In this document: positions 44,011-54,050 of the stretch, piece after piece
Layout of the letters: each line of letters begins with the position of its first letter
How positions within the stretch are numbered: position 1 is the stretch's first letter
Assembly (NCBI RefSeq): GCF_000321225.1
Contig: NW_004450945.1
Coordinates: 1,599,682 to 1,663,681 of the forward strand
From: Odobenus rosmarus divergens
Taxonomy: Eukaryota > Chordata > Mammalia > Carnivora > Odobenidae
Length of the DNA stretch: 64,000 nt
Reading direction: 5' to 3'
Program-made: the position numbers and the translations under genes
Notes under the pieces: generated by a model
Told to the model about the DNA's origin: nothing
The model's database searches: none
The model's input: only the letters and a program-made list of their open reading frames with translations

Positions 44011-44994
44011 GAAGGTTCATTGCCTTTCTTAAGAAGGAATGTTCACTATGTTCAGATTGAGGAAGGGTTGCCATTGGGAAGAGGGGACAGATTTGTGAAA
44101 TGACTTCTCTATGCATGTAACTAGAATCAGTGGGTAGAAATTCAAGTCACTTATAGCTTGGCATAAACATAGTGACCTTTTGTAAAGTTGTTTAACAGTA
44201 GGGTGAGTTTCCCATCACTGGAGATAATCAAGCAATGGCTCAACAACTATTTGGAAGAGATATTTTAGGGTGGATTCCAGCTGCCAGTAGTTTGACCTCT
44301 TAGGTCTTTTCCAAAAGCGAAATTCCATAATTGTGACCATGGTCATTTTCCTTTTGTAGCATGAGGAAAAGACCAAAGACACCTAGTTCACGTGCAAGGG
44401 CTTGTCTCTGCTTCAAGGAAAATGAGCCCAGGTGTACTAACCTTGAAAATCCCGGCCTTTTTCCTTCAGCATTACTGCTACGCATTGGGTTAATACCAAC
44501 AGTGTCTCATTGTGTCCATATGCCATGACTTCCAGGAGACTGTTAAAAAGAATCATAGGTTGAGTTTAGGCAAGAGAGTGGGCCACCTGGCCTCCTGGGT
44601 GTTTTCATGTAACATAAAATCTTAAAGGAGCCCAAAACTATTCATGGTGGGCTTTGCTGGAACTTTATTTACTTGGTTATTCCTTGGAAGATAAGTCATT
44701 TCTTGAATGTGGACACTAGTAAGGAGGCTACTAACCCATTATACCAAATTCTGTATGTTCTGGGATGGACTATACCTTTGCCACAGTGGCCAGTAAAATC
44801 TTCTAAGTGTTTATAATGAGTAAGCCTCAAAAAGCTAAATGGATTTGATGCCAGACTTTGAGTGAAAGACAAAGCTTAACCAACCATCTGAAGTTGACAC
44901 ATCTCAATATTTGCTGGGAAGGCAGAGCTTATCCTATGAGTTTTCCTGGCAAGACTCAGTCAGAGTGAAATTCATACTAAGCACATGATGGGAA
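44011..44994. other. Unique sequence, nothing recognised
   Basis: About 1 kb with no recognised repeat or exon. Confidence 0.35.
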
Positions 44995-45370
44995 AACCAC
45001 TGACAAGAATAATCCTTCACATGGGTACTTACACAGCCATTACTTCAAAACTCTATTAATTAAAAATATATCAATACCCCCATTTTATAGTTGGTTACAT
45101 GACTTTCCAGAAGAGATGATAAAATCTACATGTGAGAACCAAGAGTCTCAGAGATCAGCTGTGGTTTACAAAAAAGATCTAGTCCAAAAGGCTTAGAGAA
45201 ATCAGCAATACAACTTTTTTTTTTTTTTTTTTGTAGAAAGACGCAGATGTGGAGCTACTCTGGTGGATGTAAGGTCAGAAATGTGTTGAGGAAGCTGAGA
45301 CAACCCAGTTAGGAAGTGACTCATTTGGGATCACACAATGGCAGGATCCAAACTAAGACCTTTTCCTACT
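44995..45370 (-). mobile_element. MIR pieces (antisense), interrupted
   Basis: 'cttacacagccattacttc...caatacccccattttatagttgg' (to about 45110) and 'gaagtgactcatttgggatcacacaatggcagg' (45313-45346) are antisense MIR parts. Between them lies a run of 18 T at 45215-45232 and unrelated sequence. Confidence 0.55.
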
Positions 45371-45689
45371 TAGCTGGGAAAGCATGAAGGAACTGGTAAA
45401 CATGGAAACTAAGAGGGAAAGCCCAGTCCTAAGACTCTCTGGAAGCGCCGGGCCCTCCAGCTCTGAGAATGTATCATACACTTCAAAACCGGGGCCCAGC
45501 TTTCAGACGCGTGCTGTCGGAGAAAGTGCAAAGAGTGGATCCTCAGTCATCAGATTTTACATGTTGACCTGCTCAGCCTGACAAGAAGAACCAGACAGTC
45601 AGGGAGGAGCACCTCCATCGGAAAGGAAGCAGCACACCCCTGTAATATCAGACAATGAACGGATATTCTTGAAGCATCTTCCCCAACAG
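45371..45689. other. Unique sequence, nothing recognised
   Basis: A 65-codon plus-strand frame at 45384-45581 shows no recognised domain. No repeat is identified. Confidence 0.35.
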
Positions 45690-45900
45690 AAGTAATTTAC
45701 ATTTATCAATAGCTTTCAAAGGACACTCACATTCACTATTTAGTTTGGTCTTTGCAACAGTCCTGTAAAGTAGTGGGGACTGGGGTCATTACCTCCTCTT
45801 ACCAGGGAAGAAGCTGAACCTTGGAGAGGCTAAGTGATGGGGCTGTGGCCAGAGTTAATAAATGGTGGTTCTGGAGTGATACTCAGCCACTACTCCTTGT
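45690..45900 (-). mobile_element. MIR SINE (antisense)
   Basis: 'catttatcaatagctttcaaagg', 'gtctttgcaacagtcctgtaaagtag', 'gggaagaagctgaaccttggagaggctaagtgatgg' match antisense MIR. Confidence 0.83.
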
Positions 45901-46360
45901 GTACTTCTACCCCATGGCCTCCCACTGTTTTGGGTGATATGTGGGAAACAGAAGGGAAGATGTTAGAAATTTTTCTAAACATGTGCAGAGGATATCTCTG
46001 ATGTACTGGGAAGATTTCTGCCCCTCTTCATTCTACCAAACCAGAGGCTGATGTTGGGTAGAAGGAGATCAATACCCCCAAATGGTGACAACCATATGGC
46101 TGCACGAAAACCATCCTTCCTTGCCCTTTACCCTAAATATTATTAAAGGAAAAATGGTGGAAGGATGTCAGGCAGAGGCACAGGAGAGCTGAGATTCTGT
46201 GAAGCTCATCAATTTTTAAAGTTTATGAGCCTCAGGCACATTCTTCCAAAAAGGAAATACAAGACAGCATGTCTGGTCTTCCTCATAGATCATCCGAAGG
46301 AACCATGATTCTTGCTCTAGTTGGAGGATATACACATGTATTCCAGAAAGAATAAGAGTG
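45901..46360. other. Unique sequence, nothing recognised
   Basis: No supported frame or repeat. Confidence 0.35.
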
Positions 46361-46424
46361 TCTGTGTGTGTGTGTGTATGAATTTCTATATATGTGCGTG
46401 AATATATATAGAGGTATATATGAA
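46361..46424 (+). repeat. (TG)n / (TA)n imperfect microsatellite
   Basis: TG run followed by alternating 'tatatatg' and 'atatatata' units. Confidence 0.85.
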
Positions 46425-46529
46425 CATTTTATATGAAGAGAAGGTAAATAGTTCCTAAATGAAGATAACGTCTCATTGTTTAAGACAAAGTAATCAATCT
46501 ACAGTGTTTGGGGGTCAGTATTAGAAATT

Positions 46530-46620
46530 TTTATGGTATCATATAGCATTTATTGACTATTCTATGCTAGGCACTATATGGAAGTTTTCATGTATTAATA
46601 ATAATAATAACAACAACAAA
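46530..46620 (-). mobile_element. MIR 3' end (antisense) with (AAT)n(AAC)n
   Basis: 'tagcatttattgactattctatgctaggcactatatgg' is the antisense MIR 3' end. It passes into AAT and AAC repeats at 46594-46620. Confidence 0.72.
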
Positions 46621-47200
46621 TCCCGTGTTTTCCATATACCACACTCATCTGGCAGAAAGTGTGGGGACATGATCTGAGTCCCCAAGCAGTCCTGTCCTGG
46701 TCCTTCTCTACACGTGTGCATCTCCAGTCCCCTATAAAGTTCTCTCGAACTATTTCTGAGCAGCCTGAGGGAGTGACTCACGTGTGTTCCCATACACGGC
46801 CTTATTTGGCAGATTTCATTTTGCTCCTTCCAGTTATTTCTGTTGACTCTGGCAACAGACTATGGAAACACCCTCCATGCTGCTGCCCCAAATTGAAGTA
46901 CATGAGGCTGTCAAAGGTGCCGACATGACCCATAGATGGACCCTCGAAGCATTAGAGCTACCTTGTGCTGCCTTTCTCTATGTTTTCTAGAATGATGTTC
47001 CATGGGCCCCAAAGCGAAGCTGCCTGGGGCTCCTAACCTTACAGACTTCAACAAAAGCATAGAAACAGCAGGCTGACCAAGAGAAAAATGGTACAATTAT
47101 CTTGAGAATGGGCCCTCTCCTTTCCCCAAGGCCCATTTTCTATGGACCTTTGTTAGAGGCCTCCACTCTCTCTTGTCCCTTAGGAACCTTCCGTTCTAGC
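46621..47200. other. Unique sequence, nothing recognised
   Basis: Frames of 61-89 codons on both strands have no recognised domain. Confidence 0.35.
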
Positions 47201-47218
47201 AGGTTTGTTGGTCATTCC

Positions 47219-47227
47219 TATAAATAG
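47219..47227 (+). promoter_or_regulatory. TATA-box-like element
   Basis: tataaatag matches the TATA consensus; with the preceding C it also fits the MEF2 consensus. It lies about 420 bp upstream of a strong donor-like site. No start site can be seen. Confidence 0.2.
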
Positions 47228-47579
47228 TTCACCTGCTGACCTACCCGCTAGAGCTTCCAGCCCTCTGCAGACAGATCTTCACGCCAGGAGGGACTCAGCC
47301 TTGCTGTACATCAACAATCCCACGTCACAGACAGCCACAACACATACCTCTATATGCTCCACAGGTAATACATGGCTAAAATGTGCCATGCAGGCAACTG
47401 GAAAATACAACTAACTATGGGGTAGGTTTTTAGGCTGTCAGGTCAAAGTTGCTTCTTCTGTGATCTTGGAAAGTACAAGCAGCATAGGCTGCTCCAGGGG
47501 CATGAAACGGGCACCAGGCTACACTGACTGTATCCTTCCAAGCCTGCATGCCACTGATGTGAAATCCATTTCCAAATGC

Positions 47580-47775
47580 TCAGGCCAAAGGCTCCCCGGG
47601 GCAGCCCGAGCCCCTGCTGCACTCAGACATCCCCGGAGGTAAGTTCCCCAGTCTCCTCTTGTCCTTGTTTACAGGAGCCCGCGAGTCCCCTCGCCGGACC
47701 AGCGGCCGTCAGCCCAGCACACCCGGCAAGTGTCCTCGGCGTCCTGTGTGGAGGTTTCGCCCTGAGCGGATAAGG
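47580..47775 (+). other. CpG-rich, exon-like patch with donor and acceptor signals
   Basis: About 14 CpGs in 180 bp, well above the flanks. A consensus donor cggag|gtaagt lies at 47638/47639, and a good acceptor 'cttgtccttgtttacag|gag' ends at 47674. The 36 bases between them are too few for a normal intron, so the two signals would have to serve different transcripts. Frames through the patch have no recognised domain. Confidence 0.25.
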
Positions 47776-48003
47776 CAAAAAGTCCTGAAATGAAGAGAAC
47801 CAGAGAACAATAGATCACTTCCTAGGTCCACTTCGCAGAGGAAGACGACATTTCAAGGAAGCGGATGTTTTACATCTACACAGTTTTCCACTTAGCCTCT
47901 GCCCTCATCTACTGCCACAGTAAATCTGATGACCGCCCAGCTGTCAGCCTTCCAGACAGCGTTTCTCTCCAGTGTCCCTTTAGGAGAAGAAAAAGTGCAC
48001 TGC

Positions 48004-48027
48004 GAGAGAGAGAGAGAGAGAGAGAGA
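48004..48027 (+). repeat. (GA)n microsatellite
   Basis: Twelve GA units without interruption. Confidence 0.95.
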
Positions 48028-48284
48028 CTGTCTCAGGCAAAGTCCTTTTCTTCCTCTGGCTCTGCAAGCAAAGCAAAGTTGTAGCCTGGCAGCAATGAGA
48101 AGACAGGGGCTGCGGAGGAGAGGGGCTGGGCGTGCGCATGCACACCTGTGTGCGCCTCTTGGAACACGGTCTTTCTGATGATCCCTTCTTCTTGGTGCCT
48201 CAGTTGCACGTGACCTTGTTGCCAAGGAGTCAGTTCTGAGGTTGCAGCTATGAAAACAGTTGTTTCATAACACCGCATGATTTT

Positions 48285-48388
48285 CCAGTTGGATTTCCAT
48301 CTTATTGCTAGCCACCTGCTGACTAGGTGACCTTGTGCAGTCCAGGTAACTCCTCGAGTCTTGCTTTTTTGCACAGTTGAGGAAAAAG
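48285..48388 (+). mobile_element. MIR fragment
   Basis: 'gctagccacctgctgactaggtgaccttgtgcagtccaggtaactcctcgagtcttgc' is a diverged MIR head and core start. Confidence 0.65.
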
Positions 48389-48639
48389 TATTTATTCCAC
48401 AAGCATACATGGAGCACCCGGGCTTAGTCCCGGGCTCCGTGCTAGCTGCTAGGTGGGTGGGGGAAGGAGGGACAAGGAGATAAACAAAACACAGTCCTTT
48501 CTACCAAGTTCTTACTGGATGACGAAATTCCTAAAACTCTCCTCTCTCGGCTTGGGGGATGCCATCTTGTGTGTCTAGGATCAGGGCTCGCCCAGCCCTG
48601 CCCATGCACCTTCCATGGCACCCACTTAAACCCTCTCTC
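48389..48639. other. Possible old unnamed repeat start
   Basis: 'ggcttagtcccgggctccgtgctagctgctagg' and 'gataaacaaaacacagtcctttctacc' resemble the start of the unnamed repeat (compare 38.4 and 50.2 kb). Low confidence. Confidence 0.3.
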
Positions 48640-48930
48640 TCCTCATGCCGTTCTCTAGATTCTTGCTATCTGGAACTGCGATGTACATGAGCTGTTCAGG
48701 GTACCCTACGTTTTTCTGTTTATACTTCCAGAGAGCCATTTCCCTCACCTTCCTAGCATTATCACAATCATGATTTTATCTTTGTTTTAATCCTTTAACT
48801 AATGGTTGTCTTCTCTGCTTCACTGAAACTTCCATATAGACAAGCCTCCCATCTGCTATCTGCTGAGCCCAGCACATTACCTGATGCAGAGCAGGCACTT
48901 AATATTTGTTACATGAATGAGTGAATGAAC
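48640..48930 (+). mobile_element. L2 3' region
   Basis: 'cctagcattatcacaatcatgattttatc', 'ctgctgagcccagcacattacctgatgcagagcaggcacttaatatttgttacatgaatgag' is a clear L2 3' end. Confidence 0.85.
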
Positions 48931-48969
48931 CCTTGATTTCTACTCTGCTCTTTGGTATATTCTTCTTGG

Positions 48970-49128
48970 ACCTTATTTGGCCCAATTGCCTCATTTTACA
49001 GATGAGAAAAACTGAATTCCAGAGGGAAAAAATTTGCTCAGCATCACACTTTGCCTGAGAGGCTGAGGCAGAATGAAACACCAGGTTTCCTGACTCCAGG
49101 GATAGAATCCAGGCTCTTTCCATGCTGT
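48970..49128 (-). mobile_element. MIR SINE (antisense)
   Basis: 'attgcctcattttacagatgagaaaaactgaattcc', 'tttgctcagcatcacactttgcc' and 'tagaatccaggctctttccatgctg' follow antisense MIR. Confidence 0.85.
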
Positions 49129-50199
49129 TCTTTTCCTAGCGGAGGGTAAGAGAAATGCCTCAGACATTACCAGTCTGTGACGACTCAAGAAAAGGGTTGC
49201 CAGAAATTAGCTTCCCTTAAGATGTCTCCCATCTCTAGTTGGGAGTCCCCAGGGAAGATATCCACAGGGACCCACAAAGAATAGTATCAGCAATAGCCAC
49301 AACTCATCGGCTCTTATCTTTTGCCTCTACTCTCCACTTGTCCATAACTGGATTCCTGCAGAATCAATTATGGAGCCCCACTGCTTCCATCCACCATCGG
49401 GAGAATATCAAGCTTGGTGTCAGGGCTTCTGTCTCGACGGTTTCCAGTCTGCGGAATGCAAGACTATCACCGGTTTCTTGAAGAAGGACGGAAAGCATCT
49501 CGTCCCTCCCCCATGCCTTATGTACTGTTGTCTGTGCTCAGTCTCATGAAAGCATGTGCAAATCCTCCAGATCAAGCAGCCTCCAACCCTTCTCTCTATT
49601 GGAGCCACAAATCCGCCCAAGGACTAGCTGGGGACAGCAGGTACCATTGGTACTCTGAATCATCTTCCCCAGTACAAGCTCCCAGCCGAGTCTGTGCAGG
49701 GACACCAGTGGGGACCAGCACTGGGTGAGTGGGACACAGGGTCCCACTACCTTAGTCTGCGCTCAGCAGTCAGAAATGTAACTTTTCATGAGTACCTGGG
49801 CTGAAGCAGCACAGAACCTTAGATGTTCAGATGGCGAAGCTGATGACCATGCTTCTCTGTAACAGAGGCACTTTTGCTAAATTCAAAGCATCCCAGGTAA
49901 AACTGCCTATTTTCTGTGGCTTCCTTTATATCATTTTGCATCTCTTATTGAATGCAGCTCACTCTGCTTTTCATGAAAGGCCCCCATAATACATATGTTT
50001 TATGTTTATAGCTCACCCTAGAGGCTAACTCAATTGTTTTGATGCCAGGAATTTTTGTCAAAATGATCACTTGGCTAAAAATCTTACGCCAGTCCAAAGG
50101 ATGGTGAAATGGAACAGAGTCCTACATGGCCTTCACATCAGGATCCTAGCGGGGAAAAAGGTTTCCCTACTCTCTCCTCCACTACCTTATTTATTCACA
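49129..50199. other. Unique sequence, nothing recognised
   Basis: The 104-codon plus-strand frame at 49414-49728 has no recognised domain; overlapping frames on the other strand argue for chance. Confidence 0.35.
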
Positions 50200-50530
50200 C
50201 GTTAGGATTTGGGCTAGGATCTGAAGCTACCAACATAGATAAGACCCAAGCCTTGGCCTCAAGGTGCATACATGGTCCAGCTGTAGTGGACCCATGCAAA
50301 CAGAAACAATCTCACATCTAGCATTATACATGCTCTAAAAATGGTAGCCACTGGGGCTTCTGGGGAAGAAATGCTCAGGATCCAGATGTCAGAGGAAGAC
50401 AGGTCAACTCCAGAAAGATCTGAAATAAAGAGGGAAATGCCAAGACAGGAAATTGAATATAATATTGGACAAATAAGGGCCAGGAAACAGAGTGGGGAAG
50501 CAGATGGCTAAATAGGACCAGACATCAGGC
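50200..50530 (+). repeat. Old unnamed mammalian repeat, copy E
   Basis: 'accaacatagataagacccaagccttggcctcaagg' and 'tgctctaaaaatggtagccactggggcttctgggg' fit the first half of the repeat. Confidence 0.4.
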
Positions 50531-51639
50531 AAGATCACCAAATGGTATATATTTGGGTGGAAACAGAAGCAAGCCAGGAGGAGAGAGAGTGTACATAAGT
50601 ACCCGAGAAGCTAAAAACATAGGTAGGACCCAGGGAAAGTGGGACTGACACAGCCAGCAAAGCGGAAGGGGCAGCTCAGACCCTCTGCTGGGCCTGCTGG
50701 ACCTTGTGGGGCCCTTTTCTGGGTGGAATTTGATGTGGGATCCCAATTTTACAGTGTGCTGTTTTTTGGGGGTAACTCTAAGTAACTTGATCGAGGTCAT
50801 GTCGAAGAATATTTCAGGCTATAAATAGGGCCCTGGACTCCCTCCACAAATTCTCTCCATTGTCTGAGGACTCCCAGCTCCGCAGAAGATGAGGCACAGA
50901 GAGCCCCACTCAGAACCGCGGATGTGGTGGGGAAGTAGAAACCAAGCCGACATTTGGTGTGTTGTAGCATTCCTAGCTCTGGTTTAACACAAGAGATGTG
51001 TTTCGCTCACAAACTGGCACTGAGAGCTCATTTACATTTAAATAAGAGGCTTGTTAATGCCAGCAGGAGGACGCTGTCAATGCCAAGCCTGGCTCAGGAT
51101 TCCTGCCAAGGAGTTTCTAAGAGCATCGCTCTAGGAAACTCCCCCAGAAGAGAAGCAAGCATGCCTTCTCATTAAGACAACTCCACCACAGTGACATTTG
51201 CCTCAGAGTGGCAAGCCTTTGGCTGGGCTGGAAGCAGGTTGTCGAGTCTTAGAAAGTTATCTGTTGCCAAGACAGTCGTTTAGTTCAATTTGGCTCTACA
51301 CACATTCAGAGACCACTGGCACATGTAAGGTGGGCTGGTCAGCCAGGCAGCAGGCTCATTCCAGACCTCTGGCCCTTCCAGTCATGTTGGGAGGTCTGGG
51401 TGTTATTAAGAAGCACATGCAGAAGCTCTTCTTACAACATGAAGGAAGAGGGGGCCCACCCTATTGTTGGACAACTCTTTAATATTGGAAGGTTCTTCCT
51501 GGCATGAACAGGAAATATGTCTGTTGTAAAAATAGTGTACTCAAAATGCCTGCAGATGCCAAGCAGGGAACATAGAGGAGTGAGGCAAGCTGTTGTGTGT
51601 ACCTGTCTAGTCTAAAGGGGATTACACTACTTAGCAAAA
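50531..51639. other. Unique sequence; isolated TATA/MEF2-like match
   Basis: ctataaataggg at 50819-50830 is a strong TATA-like and MEF2-like match, but no exon or CpG enrichment follows. Frames of 73-94 codons are unsupported. Confidence 0.3.
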
Positions 51640-52112
51640 ACTGATCTTGGGTTTTATAAACATGGATCTTGTCCTATATAGCTTAAAGACTGATGGGGGA
51701 AGTCAAATAATTGGACAAGAATTCCAACACAGTTAATAGGTATTATCAGGGGGAAGTGAAAAGTACCGTAGAAGCACATGGGAGCAGTAGGGTTACATAA
51801 CCCAGAGTTCAAAGGTCATAGAGGGCTTGATGTTTAAGTTCCATCTGCAGGATGAGCAGAAGTTACCCAGGGAGAGAAAGGGAAGAACAGGTCCAAAGGC
51901 CCTGAGGCAAGATAGATAGCAAAGTACGTTTGAAAACTTAAATTTTCTATGGTGGGAATTTAAAGTTCAAGGTAGGGAAAGGATAGAGAGGTAAGTAGGG
52001 ATTAGAGTTCCAAGGGCTTCCAAGCCTCTGAAAGAGTTTGGACTGTAACTTAAGATCGGTGAGTTAAGCAGAAGAGTAACAGGTCAGGGTTGATGCAGGC
52101 TGAGTGTTCTAC
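51640..52112 (+). repeat. Old unnamed mammalian repeat, copy F
   Basis: 'catagagggcttgatgtttaagttccatctgcaggatgagcagaag', 'aggtccaaaggccctgaggcaag', 'gaaagagtttggactgtaacttaag' give the best-preserved wording of the family in this window. Confidence 0.5.
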
Positions 52113-52149
52113 AGATTAAACACCGCCCCCCACACACTCCTCACAGTAG

Positions 52150-52305
52150 ATAAAGACCAGCTCTGGACTTGGAGTCAGAAAGCTGTGGGCTCTGGTTCCA
52201 GCTCCACTACTCTGTGACAATGGGCAAGTCTTATTCAGCTCTCCTGTGAAATGGAAAGAACACACACCAATGCTGGTGAAATAATGGGGGACAAGAGAAC
52301 TGTCA
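52150..52305 (+). mobile_element. MIR SINE
   Basis: 'ctctggacttggagtcagaaagctgtgggctctggttccagctccactactctgtgacaatgggcaagtctt' is a well-preserved MIR head and core. Confidence 0.87.
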
Positions 52306-52329
52306 TAGCTGCTGGGGCTATGGTAAAAT

Positions 52330-52535
52330 AGTAACAATTAAAACCTTATCAGGGCTGTTTGACAATATGTATCAGAAGCCTTGAGAATGTGCATTCTCTC
52401 AGATTGAGCAATTCCATTTCTAGTATTTAGCTTAAAGAAAAAATTAAGTATTTTTTGGCAAATATTTAACTGTAGTAGTATTCAATGTAGTGTTGTTTAT
52501 AAGAGCCAAAAAAAAAAAAAAGTGTAATTTAAGTC
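52330..52535 (+). mobile_element. Old L1 fragment, left part
   Basis: 'gtatcagaagccttgagaatgtgcattctc' to 'gttgtttataagagccaaaaaaa' is the decayed region upstream of the L1 ORF2 end. It continues at about 53456. Confidence 0.65.
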
Positions 52536-53455
52536 TGTGCTGACTGGTTATTCCTTAAATTCTTTATCCTGTTGAGTTAATTTTGGCCTTCAATACTGAA
52601 ATAAGATTGGCTCAGACACCGATCCCATGTGCAGGGGAAACCCTGTGGCCCCAATCCCAATATCTCTGGCGATTCTTAGTCTCCTAGTTGCCTCTGCCTC
52701 CAAGATCTGTTTAGTTCTCCATCGTCACTCTATATTTTGCACGGGCCCGTGCTGTCCTTTTATTGCAGTGTACCACTCTGTATAATATAATCTACCCTAA
52801 ATGCCCTTTACTCCTCTGGGTACCTTGGCCATAGGCAAGAAGTGTGGTCAAATATTACTAAGAGCTTGAAAGTGAGGAGGTTGATGGCCAGGGGACAACC
52901 ACCTTTATTAGCACCTCCCTCCCCCATTCTAAGCCTCTTTCCATCTATTCTGTTCTTTGTTTTCCAGGATCCCTCATTCTTGGCCTCCTTGTCTACCCAC
53001 CCCTAACCTATTTCCTTTCCCTTATATTTTTCAAATTCATCTGGCTCTCTACTCCTCAACTTGTATGCCATCCTAACTCAGGAGTGGATTCTATGCAGGG
53101 TCTTACTCATTAACAGCATGGAAGAGTCTTTTTTGTTTGGGGAAGAGGGGCAGAGGGAGAGAGAGAAGCTTAAGCGGGCTCCACGCCCAGCGGAGCCCAA
53201 CATGGGACTCGAGCCCATGACCCTGAGATCATGACCTGAGCCCAAATCAAGAGTCAGATGGTCAACCAACTGAGCCACCCACGCACCCCAGCATGGAAGA
53301 GTCTTAAGATTTCTGTCCTTTTCATGTTCCCCCAGTGGTTTCTGTAAGTGGAAGGATGGAACATAAGAATTTATTTCCCTATTCATATGCATTATGCCAA
53401 CCTCTTCCCATTTTAGAAAGAAAAAGAGGCACAATAATTTTGCTTTGTTTTTGTT
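52536..53455. other. Unidentified segment splitting the old L1
   Basis: About 760 bp once the SINE at 53131-53288 is removed. It sits between two collinear L1 pieces. No LTR ends, poly-A tail, recognised repeat or coding frame. Origin unknown. Confidence 0.4.
53131..53288 (-). mobile_element. SINEC (short-tailed copy)
   Basis: Antisense copy with head 'tgagccacccacgcacccc' at right. The tail side is only 'ttttgtttgggg', without the usual ATTT repeat. A 17-bp duplication cagcatggaagagtctt lies at 53114-53130 and 53289-53305. Confidence 0.95.
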
Positions 53456-53688
53456 TTAATAGTCTTTGAAATAATCTAATTGTCCCCAAATTGGGGATGA
53501 AATAAACCAAAACACAACCATGCAATGGAGCACATTAAGAGGTCAAGATGACGTAGAACAGATATCAACATGGGAAGATGTTCAGGAACTAAACAATATA
53601 TATGCTATAACTCCATTAAAAATATGAATTTGCTAGTAGGTATGCAAGAAAAAAGACTGGAAAATGGTGTTACTGGTTATCTTTAGAG
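53456..53688 (+). mobile_element. Old L1 fragment, middle part
   Basis: 'tgaaataatctaattgtccccaaattgggg', 'accatgcaatggagcacattaag', 'tatcaacatgggaagatgttcagg' follow the L1 ORF2 end. No frame remains. Confidence 0.75.
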
Positions 53689-53914
53689 CAGTGAGTCTCA
53701 ATGGGAGTGATTTCACCACTAGGGGGCATATGGCAATGTCTCCTGACATTTTTGGTTGTTCCAGTGGTGGGGAGGAGGGGGAACAGTGGTCTAATGGCAT
53801 CTAGGGTGTAGAAGCCAGGGATGCTATTAAACATCCTACAATACAGAGGACAGCCCTCACAACAAAGGATTATTCAACTAAAAATGTCAGTAGTGCTGAG
53901 GTTGAAAAACGCTT
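53689..53914 (+). mobile_element. MER20 (hAT-Charlie DNA transposon)
   Basis: Near full-length non-autonomous element: 'cagtgagtctcaa' at the left end, 'ggcaatgtctcctgacatttttggttgt', 'atggcatctagggtgtagaagccagggatgctattaaacatcctacaat', and 'tcagtagtgctgaggttgaaaaac' at the right end. It has no coding capacity. It lies inside an old L1. Confidence 0.93.
53716..53728 (+). promoter_or_regulatory. CTCF-like motif inside MER20
   Basis: ccactagggggca fits the CTCF core for 13 bases; the next base is T rather than C/G. The MER20 consensus as I know it has a run of C followed by 'aggggac' here, so the motif seems to have arisen by mutation in this copy. Confidence 0.4.
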
Positions 53915-54050
53915 CTCTAGATGAGGAGCTTACGGAATACTAGAACTTTCTTTTTTGCTTGTTTGTATTTTCTACTTTTTCTGCAGTGAGCCTATAGTTC
54001 ACGTATAGTTGTTGGTTTTTTTGTTTTTTAAAGCACATTAAATGAATACC
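53915..54050 (+). mobile_element. Old L1 fragment, right part (3' UTR)
   Basis: 'tgtattttctactttttctgcagtgagcctatagttcacgtatag' resembles the L1 3' end 'tgtattttctgaattttctacaatgagcatgtatt'. Confidence 0.6.

Noticed and set aside
45215..45232. Poly-T tail of an antisense SINE or processed pseudogene
   Set aside because: No SINE body, cDNA-like frame or target-site duplication follows it.
50819..50830. TATA box of a gene
   Set aside because: Good motif, but no CpG enrichment, exon or splice donor follows. A few such matches are expected by chance.
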